Below are positions 11,842 to 23,463 of a DNA stretch of 64,000 nt, piece by piece. Each line of letters opens with the position of its first letter. Positions within the stretch are counted from its first letter, which is position 1. The notes below the pieces were generated by a model. It was given only the letters and a program-made list of their open reading frames with translations, did no database searches and was not told where the DNA came from. The stretch is from assembly GCA_015680685.1 (NCBI GenBank), contig MNCI01003613.1:629336-693335 (forward strand). The letters run 5' to 3'. Source of the stretch: Gnetum montanum. Its lineage: Eukaryota > Streptophyta > Gnetopsida > Gnetales > Gnetaceae. The translations under genes and the position numbers were made by a program.

Positions 11842-12686
11842 CTAGTAAACTAGGTTATCCTATTACCATATAGTTTACGCATGTTTTATTTCATCATGTT
11901 ATCCCACCTTTGCATCCACCAGCTATGCTCATTTTATGCTTAGGCTTATTTTTACACTTCCACCAGTTGTTCTCACTTACGCTTATGTTTCTATGCCCCT
12001 ACTAGTTATCTGTATCACTCTTAACTTGATCTGAAATTAATCACGTGTGCTACCCATGGCCTGGAATGGCCTACAACTATACATGGCCCGGAATGGCCTA
12101 AAACTATACATGGCCTGGAATGACCTAAAATTATACACGGCCTGGAATGACCTAAAACTATACGTGGCCAGAAATGGCCTAAAACTATACGTGGCCCAGA
12201 ATGGCCTAAAACTATCAAGAGGCCCGAAATGGCCTTAAACTAGTCACAACCTACCAAGGCTTAAAATTGTCTCCTTAGTGACATTTACGTTATCCTTTCA
12301 CCATATACACATGGCTCAGAATGGCCTAAAACTACCCATGGCTCGCAATGGCCTTAAACTACCTATTTAAATCATAGTTTATGCTTGAACTAGTCAAAGG
12401 CCCGAAATGACCCAAGACTAGTTGCCTTATTTACACTTTGCACCAGATTTATCCGGTAGCCTGCAATGACTTTAAACTAGTAACTTCATTTACGCTATAT
12501 GCCTAAACTATCTGCCATTTCTCATAACATCAAAACCTACTAATTTACACTTTGCATAAAGCGAGAACAGTAACAAAAAAAGAACATTAACTTAGACCAA
12601 ATTTGCATTAAAATGTCAAAAAATAAATATTTTGTCTTTCTCATCATAAAAATAAAAAAAAATGGAATGTGGCCAATACAGCCACG
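11842..12686 (+). repeat. Element B spacer: tandem TGGCCTAAAACTA repeats
   Basis: Between protease and the 3' end of the antisense gene. At 12055-12240 at least six approximately 30-bp units of the form atggcccRgaatggcctaaaact are tandem, and looser copies continue to about 12530. This is the same repeat family seen in the spacers of A and C. Apparent ORFs here are produced by the repeat period. The last 100 bases are AT-rich and could serve the 3' end of the antisense gene. Confidence 0.8.
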
Positions 12687-15600
12687 TTATGCATCTCCTC
12701 TTTCCCCACTGTCACCTGTGTCCCTCAGCTCAATCTCCACACTGAGCAAATCATCCTCATAAGAGCCACTTTTTTCAGGTAGCATTTCTTCATGAAGGTG
12801 GCCCTCCCTTTCAGGCTCTTCTATATGAAGCTATTTGCCATCGTGTTGACCACCACCATTAAGCTCTATCCCTTGCGAACCTCCTTCATGAGGACCATCA
12901 TCCATGTTACGCTCACCTTGTTGAGGAACCTCCTCAGGTCGTTCCTGCAATCATACATAACATGTATACTGACATCACAATCAAAACTAGGTATGACAAA
13001 AGGCATAATAAAACAAACACTCACCTGTGACGGTCCTGCAACAGTAGTAAATGGAATTTTTTCTTAGCCAATCCACAGACATTGCATAATCTCGTCCTTG
13101 GTAAGCTCAGACCAAACCCTGTCTCCTAGATTAGTTCTAGCCTTCATCTTCCCTTTTTCCATAGGAGTCGAGCAAGGTGGTTCAAGGAAGAAGGAAGGGA
13201 TGGTTGTCTCTCCTCCAGGAAGAGTCATTTCCCTTTCTGGGGAGGCGCTCACCGTCACTTACTCCTGGAACTTTTCAAATGCACTGGAAGCACCAATAAT
13301 GTCAAGGAATAGTCAAAGAGACTGAGCCTCGACGGTAGAGTCCCTGTATTGTTGACAGTAGGTAGCGCAGTCCCTCTTATAGACATGTTTATGATCTTTT
13401 TGCGTCTGCCCCCATTCTTGCACACTTGTGCTATAGTTCTTCTAGTCTTGATTCTTTTGAGCTAGGAGGTCCATTTGCATCCGCTGCTCGACCAGTTCAT
13501 GGCTAGTCTGGACGCTGTTTTAGAAGAACGTCCAATAACGGGCGTAGTCCACAATAGTTGTCCGCCAGTCCTCGTTGTCAGTCCCCTGAGCTTGCAGGAA
13601 TTCATTTCAAGACCTCAAGTCCCCCACTTCATCACCTAGAGCCTCTCTCTCTTTCTCCAACCTTTGCAATCTTTTCCAAAGATCCTCGTTTACATTCTGG
13701 CATTCCCACAAGGAGCGAGTCGAGCGTACCACACATTTATGCATTTCATCGTAAATGTTGTACGACATGATGGTCTCTTCTGAGGAGGGTTCAGTGGTGT
13801 CTAGATCAATAGGCTCTGACAGATCCCACCTAAGCCGAGCTCCTAATAACATAGCTCCTAATTAGATAACATAATACCACAATGGAACAAATTTTACGTA
13901 ATGATCGTGATGTACCTGCTTTAGGGTCAATTTGCTCTAAGAGGTCGATCATGTCTTGCATGACCCCCTTCATAAAGGTGAATTTATCAAGAAATTCACC
14001 CCAAGATCGAGTCGCCACTGTTGATATGTATACATCATGATCGCCTATTATGCAAAACAAGTTCCATATAAAGACATAATTAAAACATTACGATGACCAA
14101 TATAAATTTTAGAAGTAACTGCCTAGAGTAGAGTACGCTGTGAAAGTTAGCCTAACATAGTTACAAATTATTTACCTCTTCTTGTCTGACCCGAAGGAAC
14201 TTTGGCATCTTCCATGGCTACTCCCTTCTCATGCACAGGAATCTACACGCTACTCACTTGATTGATTGCTACAGCCTCTTCTTCCAAGGCTAGGGTCTCT
14301 TCCTCACATCGTAAAACCATAGCCCCCGTTTCAGGGGTTAACCTTTCTACAACCCTCTCCTTCGCTGTCATATAATGTTTCTAGTTAACACGAAATTCTG
14401 CTCTAGTTCAATAAATTCCGACATAAAAGTGTCTATACACAACATGGATGCAACCATTAGCACACTCCTTTGCTTACCTACTAGAGGATTACTCCTCCGA
14501 AATTTGGCCTGCATCTTCTGCCTTGCACTACTTGTTGGCTCGGCAGACTCCTCGGTCAAACGAGGCTTCTTCCGAAGCACCGACAGGTCCACTATCTCAG
14601 CTGCCAGGCACTTCCCCCTCGACACGTCACCAGTATAGGAAGGGAGTACCCCATCCATGCTATCTAGACCTTGCATTAGAGGTGCCACCATGTCCCTAGT
14701 CATTATAGATAACAACTCCCCGATTCCCTCAGGAGGGTCCTACAACCGGACGGTGCTGAAAATATGGGAAATCCATGGTTTAGGAATCTGGTCGCATTCC
14801 TGCTACATCCAGACTCCATCCCGTTGGACAACCAGAAACTCGAAAAAGTGTCGGAAGCAAGCTATGAAAAAGGAAAAATGCACATTGAAACAAGACTCAA
14901 GCTTCTTACGAAGCTTGACCATTTCAACATGCACACCTTCAGCAAAATAGCTGGCCCAATTGAATCAAGTCCCCTCCTCCATGACCTCTGGCATAATGTG
15001 AGCTTGTTCTATAGTGAGGAATCTCCCTTGGGAGAGTGTCTTGGGAAAGGTCCGAGCTCAAAACAGGGGGTAAATGGTGTGGGCCACCGCCAACTCAATC
15101 CCATCAGTAGGAATCCCTTTGGCCCCTTTCTTAACCCCTAGCCACTCCTCTATACCTTCCTGGAATTTGGCACTCCTCTTCAACTTTCCTCTATAGGAAA
15201 GCCATCGGAGGGGACCCCGAAGAGATTAGTGAACATCTGAGCATCGATGCCAAAATTTACGCGCACGTTACGCATGCATACGCAGAGACGCTCGACTTCT
15301 TCACTGAAGGAGTTGACTAAGGTTAACATTTCACCTGCGGTAACATCAGGGGTTATGGCCAAGAACAGGTCCATTAGCCCAACCTCTCGAAGGTTATTGG
15401 TCAAAACAGCAGGGGCCGCTTTATGGCCGAACCAGCGTTGTGCCTCCTTTATGACACCGTAGCGGAAAAAGATATTACTCACGTCGTGACCGAAGGCCAT
15501 GATCGTGATTTCCCGTGATTCCCTGACTGCATACATAAAATAATAGCTAAGTCAAGATTACAAAAACAAAATAAGACAACTTCACACATCATCGCTAACT

Positions 15601-17095
15601 AATAACATTGACATAATTCATCATCATAATGAAATTTACTAGGTTCGAATGGCAAAGGAAATGGAGGGATTCTCCTTCGCATGTCAGTGACAGTGAGGGG
15701 AGGATCTAAGGTCCATTCCTTATCCAGCCATCCAAAATTTTTACATCTGGCAAAGAAGTTAGCATAGTGGGTCAGGTACTCTGGAATTTCAAATGCTAGT
15801 TGTTCCATGACAGCGACCTGTACATTGCTAATAGCAGTAAATTCACTAATAGCCCTTTCAGTCAATGACAAGGTATCATTATCATCCATGAGACCACTAT
15901 CATTGATAAAGAACCTACATCACAGAAAATGGGCAAATTCTTTACGGTCGACGTAAATCTAGACAACAGTTAGCACGTTAACACACATCAAAACAACAAA
16001 AATTTAGATTCTTACCTGCCAGCGTAATACATAGTACTAGGGGGTTCTGGAAATAGGTTGTGAGGTGATGAGCCACGAATAGAGTATTGTAGGAGTGATA
16101 GTAGTTGAATCTGGGAACCGCCTAGATCCAACTCAAATGCCTTAGACCTTTGATGCTTTGTTCATGGTTTTGCACTTGCGTAGTCTCAATCCTACCGTCC
16201 GTCAGGAACCCCAAGACACGCTATGTCGAACTGACCAATAACATCTCCAAAATGGTGATAGCTACATCGCTTGGTAGATGTGACCAGACAATTACATTGT
16301 AGTTACAAAGCAGAAATTGTAGGAACTCCTGCACACCTCTTTGGAACCATACCACCTCCCCCTTTATACGAGCATGAGGGGGAGGAACATTGGCCGCGGG
16401 AACATGCATGCAGCACAGAATGCCCACAATGTCCAAAACAATTAGGATAGGCTTTAACATGGTACTGTACAATGAAAACATAATGCCATTAGATAAAGCA
16501 TTTGAACATAAACATTCATCACGCTATAGTAGGGTTCGCCTGATTCCCAGAAAATTGCAGATTTCACTGGAAACGCATGGCCAAAATTGCCCAAACCCTT
16601 GCAATAGCTCAAGGTCTGTCTCTGACAATGGCGATGAAGGAAACATTGCGTATTATTCTAGCGTAACATGCAACTATTATGGAAATAAAGGAGAGGAAAA
16701 CAAAACCCTGATTACACTACCTATAGGATATAATACCGAGGTCTTTCGATTATATACAACGTTTATCCAGTATTATCCAACATTACCTAAACCCTTGTAA
16801 CAATATGAGATTTTTCTTCAACAACAAAGACGAAGGTAATACCGCAAACCACAATAGCTTAGCCCACATAAACAGATATTAACGTTCAACATAGCATATA
16901 CATTCAGGAAAGTAATACACAACTATGATGTTGCAACAAATATGACAATAGTGCAAAAGGGCGAATGACCACTTACCAGTTAAGCAAAGTAGCTTCCCGT
17001 GCCTCGACTCTAGCCAGCGAAGCCCATTGCAGACTCTCCTACACTTCGTCAATCCTAGCTAGTTTAGCGTTCTTTTCCTTAACCTTTGGTGCCAT
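12687..17095 (-). pseudogene. Element B antisense spliced gene: FCP1/NIF-like plus coiled-coil protein
   Basis: Eight exons can be placed: 17095-16977, 16464-16016, 15914 to about 15600, 15526-14478, 14380-14176, 14044-13916, 13842-13025, 12944-12687; most junctions are canonical (for example aactg/GTAAGT at 16976 and tgtacag at 16465). Exon 2 has ILIVLDIVGILC, VVWFQRGVQEFLQF and VIVWSHLP, an FCP1/NIF-like HAD domain keeping motif-I Asp; the C-terminal DD motif is lost. Exon 4 has LFGVP and a nuclear-type RKKPRL. Exon 7 is a coiled coil (LEKEREALGDEV). It ends in Asp-Ala-stop like A and C. In-frame stops (for example in exon 1 codon 19 and at VSST in exon 2) make it a pseudogene. It is much more divergent from A and C than pol is. 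Confidence 0.8.
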
Positions 17096-17216
17096 GACTG
17101 CAATCGAATGAGTTTTCGTAAATCTCCTGTTTACGCTTTACTTCTGCTCCTCCTCTACTATAGCCAAAATACAAATTCGCGATATCTGTAACCCATCTCA
17201 AGTATGAACCATTGGT

Positions 17217-17226
17217 TTATAAACAA
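17217..17226 (-). promoter_or_regulatory. Possible TATA box of the element B antisense gene
   Basis: On the minus strand the string gtttataaac lies about 125 bases upstream of ATG 17095. Position fits a core promoter; nothing else confirms it. Confidence 0.35.
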
Positions 17227-17643
17227 AATGCTTGAGATTAATTTTTCTTTCTATCCGATCAATGTAGAACTTTCCCAAAACGCCGGTGTCAGTATGACAT
17301 GAAACATGAAGATCGGGCCATTCATTTCATTGATATCGTGTAGATTGCAGTCTGAAACGACCTTAAACTAATACATTTATCATCTCATAATCCGGTTGCA
17401 TTAACTATGATTTGTACAGAAATTTAAATTTCACAACATGCTAGACACATCATGTTATACTTTTCATTTCATTTCATATACTAGCATCTAGGAAGCCGAG
17501 CCTGTTATTATCTTATTGTAATGGTCCACTAAGACCTTAAAATGGAAGCCTCTTTAATGCTAAAAAGACAAAAACAAACTCTTATCGCTCAACTGATTAG
17601 CAAAAAAACAATGTAACAACTTCCTTTTTTGACGTTTTTGCAG
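17227..17643 (+). repeat. Element B spacer before RT with splice-acceptor-like end
   Basis: Contains two degenerate spacer repeats (gaccttaaactaat near 17364 and gaccttaaaatgg near 17532) and then cctttttt gacgtttttgcag ending at 17643, a strong polypyrimidine-AG acceptor 12 bases before the RT ATG at 17656. A and C also have an AG acceptor at the same place. Confidence 0.55.
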
Positions 17644-17655
17644 GGCGATTCGTAA

Positions 17656-18720
17656 ATGGATGCAGCTTTATCTGCATCATTAGCCTTAACGGGCCCATAC
17701 GGGGAGACCATTAGACAGTATAACTACACATTGATAGAAATAGAACCTACCCTTTGTGATACAACCATAGAAACATCGGAAATGTCCCCAGATTGGCTAG
17801 AACATTTGGCCCAAATTCTAGACGTGGAGGCTGGTGATGTGATCGAGGATCCTCTCGATGAGGTCCCTATAGTTACGTACAAAGGCAAAAATAAAACTCT
17901 TAGGGTTAGTTCCCTTTTAGACCAACAAACACATAGTGGCATAATGCGAGTACTCCAAAACAATGTTGCTATATTTGCATGGTCATATGAAGACATGCCG
18001 GGATTAGACCCAAGATTAATACAACATAACATAATTTTAGACCCACGCATCAAACCAGTTAGACTAAAGGCACGCAAGATTAAGTCAGAAATTGTGCTAG
18101 CAATGCGTAATGAAATCACCAAGTTGTATCAAGCTGGTTTCATTCGCGTAATCGATTACTCAGACTGGGTGTCCAACATCATAGTTGTCTCTAAGAAAAC
18201 GGGAGGTATACACATTTGCATAGACTTCTGGGATCTGAACAAAGCTACGATTAAGGATAATTTCCTATTACCTAGTATCGACCAACTGATCGACACAATA
18301 GCTGGTCACACGCTTCTATCCTTCATGGATGGTTTCTCAGGTTATATTCAAGTTTGCATCAACCCAGAGCATCAGTTGACCAGAACATTCATGACACCCT
18401 AGGGGACCTTCTGTTACACTATGATGTCTTTCAGGCTAAAAAACACTGGGGCGATGTATCAATGGGCCATGACATACATCTTTAGCGACTACCTTTTAGG
18501 GAGATTGAACGACTATGTAAATAACATAGCTGTCAAGTCCATAAAGTCTGAAGAACATTCAGAAGACCTGGAGTTAGTCCTTAAACGATGCCTTAAGCAT
18601 GACTTGCGGCTTAACCCAAAGAAATGCATATTTGGAGTCAAAACCGGATGCATGTTGGGTTTGTGGTATTAGATACTAGCATCTGAGTCGACCCCAACAA
18701 GGTCAAGGCCATCTTTGATT
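17656..18720 (+). pseudogene. Element B reverse transcriptase (broken)
   Basis: Open from ATG 17656 to a TAG at 18400 (TGG in A and C), then 18421-18672. Motifs seen: ICIDFWDLNKATIKD, LPSIDQLID, LSFMDGFSGY, and YVNN at 18514-18525 where A and C have YVDD. Both catalytic Asp codons have become Asn (GAT/GAC to AAT/AAC), so the enzyme would be inactive even without the stop. The first 100 residues are the protease-RT linker conserved in the family. Confidence 0.9.
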
Positions 18721-19503
18721 TAACGCCACCTACAAACCTCAAGGAACTACGTGGGTTGCCGGGTAGGCTTCAGTTCATCAGGCGGTTCATCTCGAAATTA
18801 ATAGATAAATTACATCCCATGCAACACCTTCTTAAGAAGGGTGTTAATTTTGAATGGACCGATGATTGTCAGCATACATTTGACGATTTAAAAAAGGAGT
18901 TATAACATTTGCCAATGGTTTTTCCACTGCAAAGGGATCAATCTTTTTACATCTATCTAGCTAGCTCAAACGTGTCCATAGCTGCGTTACTGTGCCAAAA
19001 AAGGAACGATGGGTCTGAAGCCCCTATCTATTACCTCAGTTATGCCTTATTTGCATACGAGACAAGGTACAATGAAGTAGAGCGTAACTATTTAGCATTA
19101 GTTTTCGTGATTAAAAAATGTAGGCATTATCTTTTCCTTAGTCAGGTCAACATAATCTGTAAAAGCAATGTTCTACGAGCTATCTCAAACAACTTATATG
19201 AGAGTAGTAGGATAGCTCGTTGAAAGGCTATCACAACAAAATTTGATTTACATTATGTCGGCCAATCGTCCACAAAAGGTTAGGCCATAGCTGACCAGCT
19301 AGCGACATCGCCCACTAAAGATCAAGCTACAATAGAGCCAAAATTCCCAGATGAGCATGTACATAGTTTAAGCCCTATGTCAACAGGCCTCGAAGTACCG
19401 TTATACTTCGATGGGGCTTCAACCACTAGAGGTGGTAGTGCCACCACTGTTATTATGCTTTCTCTTGAGGATGTACATTCATTGGCTTACCTCCTGACAT
19501 TCC
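18721..19503 (+). pseudogene. Element B RNase H and first part of second RNase H, cut by element C
   Basis: 18909-19223 shows the Ty3 RNase H (YIYLASSNVSIAALL, ETRYNEVERNYLAL, HYLF). The archaeal-type RNase H starts at about 19390 with LYFDGAST and is cut at 19503 by the insertion of C; the remainder (TNNVVEYEGLLRG...) is at 37072 onward. Stops at 18670, 18903 and 19222 break the frame. Confidence 0.87.
19499..19503. repeat. Target-site duplication of element C, left copy (attcc)
   Basis: Partner gttcc at 37072-37076 differs by one transition. The host frame of element B is restored when one copy is removed. Confidence 0.85.
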
Positions 19504-20772
19504 TGTACCGCCTGAAATCGTTGGTCTCCGGCTGGAAGGAAAAACAGAGGCCGCGGGATCGCAGGACGCGTATAGAAGACCCTGTCTACACCTGAGGGCA
19601 TGCTGGAATGCAGCCGAGGCAGAGTACCTTGGGTGGTCCGCACGCGGATCAGACAAGGATTTCCCTGCGCGTACGTAAATGCTAATACGCTGGGTTATGC
19701 GTAAACGACGTGTAGGCGTAAACGAAGCAAAAACAACATAAAACGTAAACAGATGCAAACGAAGCGTGAGCGAGGCGTGGGCCAAATTGACGTAAAACTG
19801 TAAAAGAACTTACAGCGAATGAAACGATGGAATTACAGAATCAGAGTACAGTGCACTGGTCTAACGCAGTTGTGGAAACACAAGGCGGCCGAAAAGCCCC
19901 GGCGTACACACAGGTGACTCGGACGGTTTACAGAGCGTGCGGAGCGTAAGAGACTAGATCCGCAGCATGCAGGACTTCTCAACATAAGAAGGTTTTTTTC
20001 TCTTTTGCGCAGCGTAAATGTTCTCTGGTATGCTCCAGGATTTTGCAAAACGTCCAGCGGAAGTGGAAAAATGGGGGTTTTATATAGGTTGTTACGCTAG
20101 ACTCGGGATAGGAGACACGTGGCACGTTGACCGGGTGCATACACTTTACAAATATACAAAATGTTACAACTACTGGGCGTATACGCTGGGCGTATACGCT
20201 GCATCAGGTCGGCATATACGTTGGGTGTATACGTTGGAATGCTGGGCGTGAACTGGGTGGAGATTGAGCGCTGGGCGTATACACTGACGGATGCTGGGCG
20301 TACACGCTAGAATGCCGGGCGTACATGCCAGGCACATACGCTGAAGGGTGCCACTTGCTTCAATTCTTGCTCTTCAGTGTTATCTTCATGCTGTCATTGG
20401 AGATCCTATTGTCGAGCGTGCGTATCTGCAGTGCCTGGGCGTATACGCCGGAGAGCTGGGCGTACACGCTGAAGTGCCGGGAGTATATGCTAAAATGCTG
20501 GGCATATACGCTAAAGTGAATGTGGGGCGTACACACCGGAGTTCTGGGCGTATACGCTAGAATGCTAGGCGTATACGCCGAAGTGAATGTTGGGCGTACA
20601 CGCGAAAATGCTGGGCGTATACGCCAGGCGTATACGCTTGTGTGTGTATACGCTGGCCCCATATACTTAGCAAAAACTAAGTGTTGCTATCATGCAGCCT
20701 GCGTCGTTTGTGAGTTCCAGGGTCTTGTTTGGGGTCGGACAAGTACTAAGCTCCAAACTTTATGGTGTTTCA
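19504..20772 (-). repeat. Element C 3' LTR (1269 bp)
   Basis: Plus-strand ends are tgtaccgcc and ggtgtttca (sense TGAAAC...GGTACA). Partner LTR is 35802-37071. In about 370 bases compared by eye near the left end I count about 36 differences, nearly all C/T or G/A. The segment 20160-20660 is packed with GCGTATACGC and near variants. A sense TATA box, tatataaaa, lies at 20086-20078. Confidence 0.94.
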
Positions 20773-20842
20773 TTGGCCCCTCTTTGTTGGCGCTTGGAGG
20801 AATCGACCCGAGAGGCGTCGACAAAGAAGTGCAAAACACCAC
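20763..20842 (-). promoter_or_regulatory. Element C PPT and stem-loop at the 3' LTR junction
   Basis: Sense PPT acaaagaggggccaa (complement of 20773-20788) abuts LTR start TGAAACACCA. The upstream arm, complement of 20833-20842 (GTGGTGTTTT) and of 20818-20828 (CTTTGTCGA), can pair with the LTR start and the AACAAAG edge of the PPT. Confidence 0.72.
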
Positions 20843-22237
20843 AAACCACTCGATAGAAATATTGTCCGCTGCTACTTGGACGAGACGTCAACGCACCGTG
20901 TTTAGTAAGACATGGGATCGAGAATGCGGAATTTGTGGCTGATGGGAGGATAGGGATTGACGACTGCCCAAGGAAGTGTGTGGACAGGGGATGTTTCGGT
21001 ATGTGGCATGTTGATCCGTGCTTTAACCATTGTTGTAGCAGACTCGAAGTACAGGCATGCGATGTGCGTGCTTTGGTAGAACAAGGCTCTTGGTTAGTTG
21101 TCAAGAGGACCGGTTGGCGAGGCCAAAGCCACAGGAGGATGTGTTACATTCTTTGGGAGAGAAGGGCCCATGTTTAGTGTTCAAGGGGAACCTGTTGGCG
21201 GGGAGCCAAAGCCATGTAACTAGATATTGTTTGAGCACTTTGGACATGAGTACTTAGTTTTGAGACAACTGCCTTCCTGCCTGGGGCTTGTATGGGAAGT
21301 GCCAGAGGTCTTTTTTTTTTTTTTGCAAATTGCAAACTTGACTTTGCTTTTGTACTCGTGTGCAGGTGCTGCACGGCGTGTTGCGGCTACTTTAAAGTAG
21401 TACGGTGTTTCGAATGTATCAAATGTGTCAAGGGGATGTCAGGATAAGGTGTTTTGGTGAATGGATAGGGGAGTCTCATCAGTGAACAGGGACGTATTGG
21501 TGAACGGTTTGATTTAGTCTTGCCATGTATGCTGCAAATAGTGTCTTATCTTGCTACTCGTGACAAAGTGCACTCTTGTACGACACTTCTGGGTGTCATC
21601 CTGCAAACACAATGCCAAGGAGACAAGAAAATCGTGAGTGAATAGACGAGCTTAGACTTACATGGCGGCCGATGGCACAGAGGTGCTGGAGAGCGGTAGG
21701 TACTGTATGCAGATGAAAGTAGTACTGAAGATGGCAGCTGATAGCAAGTGGTGCAATGAAGCGAGCGATGAATGAGCACGGCGGCAGAGTGAGGTGCCGA
21801 ATGTGAACTTGCCAGTTTATAGTCTTGGCAGACTATTATGCGTTGGTTTTATGTCATAACCCGTTGGACATTGCCTATTTAGCGTTGTGGCGGACGGTAC
21901 ATTGCCAGTTTTTAGTCTTAGCGGACTATGAAGAGGCAAGCTAGTTTATAGTCTTGGTGGACTCTGATGGTTGTGACGGCGACAATTTACTATCATGCCG
22001 GACGGATGGTGGTTTATTGTCATTGTGGACACTGTGGTATTAGTTTTAAGTCATAATCCAGGACTATTTTGTGGTATCAGTTTATCGTCATGATTCCAGG
22101 ATGAGCTGTGGTATCAGTTTATAGTCGTAATTCCAGGACTTACCTGTGGTATCAGTTTATAGTTATAATTCTTGGACTTCTCTGTGGTATCAGTTTATAG
22201 TCGTAATTCCAGGACTTACACGTACCTGAGCTTGTGT
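20843..22237 (-). repeat. Element C 3' untranslated region with repeats
   Basis: No gene seen. Two tandem approximately 80-bp units lie at about 21073-21216 (caaagccac ends), matching A. From about 21815 to 22220 there is an array of AGTTTATAGTC-type units, the last four of which form an approximately 37-bp tandem (gtggtatcagtttatag). A poly-T run is at 21310. Confidence 0.7.
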
Positions 22238-23461
22238 TCAGACATAGAACGGTTTTAGGTACAAATGATTTGTCGGATTAGCGAGTTCGTTCCCTTCGAT
22301 GTCAGCTAACTTGAATGCGCCATTATCAAATGCCTTGAGGACCATGTAAGGCCCTTCCCAATTAGCTGAGAATTTGTCCGGGTGTTCCCGAGCAGCTTTG
22401 AGTACCAGGTCACCTTCGTGGATTGGGCGCTTATTAATGTCATGCCGATGCCGCTGTCGTTGTTGCCTTTGGTACCAGTTGATCTGATCGAGTGCACGTG
22501 CACATTCAATGAGCCTGAGCTCGTTGTTTTGCTCATCATCGAGGAGTCCGAAGAGTGTGATCCTTAGCGATGGTACCTGTAATTCCAAAGGTAAAACAGC
22601 TTCTGAACCATAAATAAGACTGTACGGAGTTTTACCTGTTGACACCCGGTGTGTAGTGTGATATGCCCATAGTGCATATTTTAGTTGCTCGTGCCATTTA
22701 CTTTTGCTTTGGGTTAGCATTTTCTTAAGTATTGTTATGATTGTCTTGTTTGTTGCTTCTGCTTGCCCATTGCTTTGAGGATAGTAAGGGGAAGAAAACG
22801 AATACTTAATCCCCAGACTGTCGCAAAAGGTTTTTGTTTCGGCGCTACTCAATTGTGGCCCATTGTCGGTGATGATTGTCATGGGAATGCCAAAATGGGT
22901 TACAATGTTTTCTAGGATAAAGTTGCACATGTGTTTAGAAGTTGCCTTTCCAAGGGGAGCTGCTTCTACCCACTTTGTAAAGTATTCTGTCGCGGTTATG
23001 ATGAAACTATGCCCTGCGGAAGACGAGGGTGTTATCGGGCCGATGAGGTCCAATCCCCACTTCTGAAAAGGCCATGTGATCTGTGCTGTGTGCAACGCGG
23101 TTGGTGGCACATGTATTAAGTTACTATGTTTTTGACAAATGTTACATGTTTTGACTTTGGAGGAGCAGTCGTATTCCAGGTGTGGCCAATAATAGCCTAA
23201 GCATCTTATTTTCGTGGCCATGGCTTTTGGTGCTATGTGTCCTCCGCATAGTCCCTCATGTACTTGATCAACAATCGTTTGGGCATCATCACTACTTACA
23301 CATGTTAGCAATATGCCTTCATAGGATCTACGACATAGTGTGTCCCCTACCAAGGTGTACTGCCTAGAACGGTTTCGCACTACGTCTTTTTGAGTGTTTG
23401 TTAGGTGGCATGGTGCTTTGCCACGTAGAAGGTACTCTTTTAGGTCATCATACCATTCCAC
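22238..23461 (-). CDS. Element C integrase (open reading frame intact)
   Basis: 407 codons without a stop, the best pol segment in the window. The zinc domain has HEGLCGGH and CNICQ; the DDE core has GLDLIGP, ITDNGPQ and an Asn-Gly-Gln-Ala-Glu segment; the C-terminal domain runs to LYLKPFYV and stop. There is no chromodomain after it, as expected in the OTA clade. Its N-terminal junction with the RNase H is lost in the assembly gap at 23464-23595. Confidence 0.93.
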   Translation of the reverse strand: MEWYDDLKEYLLRGKAPCHLTNTQKDVVRNRSRQYTLVGDTLCRRSYEGILLTCVSSDDAQTIVDQVHEGLCGGHIAPKAMATKIRCLGYYWPHLEYDCSSKVKTCNICQKHSNLIHVPPTALHTAQITWPFQKWGLDLIGPITPSSSAGHSFIITATEYFTKWVEAAPLGKATSKHMCNFILENIVTHFGIPMTIITDNGPQLSSAETKTFCDSLGIKYSFSSPYYPQSNGQAEATNKTIITILKKMLTQSKSKWHEQLKYALWAYHTTHRVSTGKTPYSLIYGSEAVLPLELQVPSLRITLFGLLDDEQNNELRLIECARALDQINWYQRQQRQRHRHDINKRPIHEGDLVLKAAREHPDKFSANWEGPYMVLKAFDNGAFKLADIEGNELANPTNHLYLKPFYV

Positions 23462-23463
23462 TG

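Noticed and set aside
12021-12240. Overlapping ORFs on both strands (repetitive IVLGHS and MAWNGLKLY peptides)
   Set aside because: They are translations of the approximately 30-bp tandem spacer repeat and have no counterpart in the other copies.
15180-15536. A separate minus-strand host gene
   Set aside because: It aligns with exon 4 of the antisense gene in A and C and is flanked by matching introns.
19453-20662. Several ORFs in the C 3' LTR and their twins at 35718-36972
   Set aside because: They lie inside the LTRs, arise from the GCGTATACGC arrays, and are in different frames in the two LTRs.
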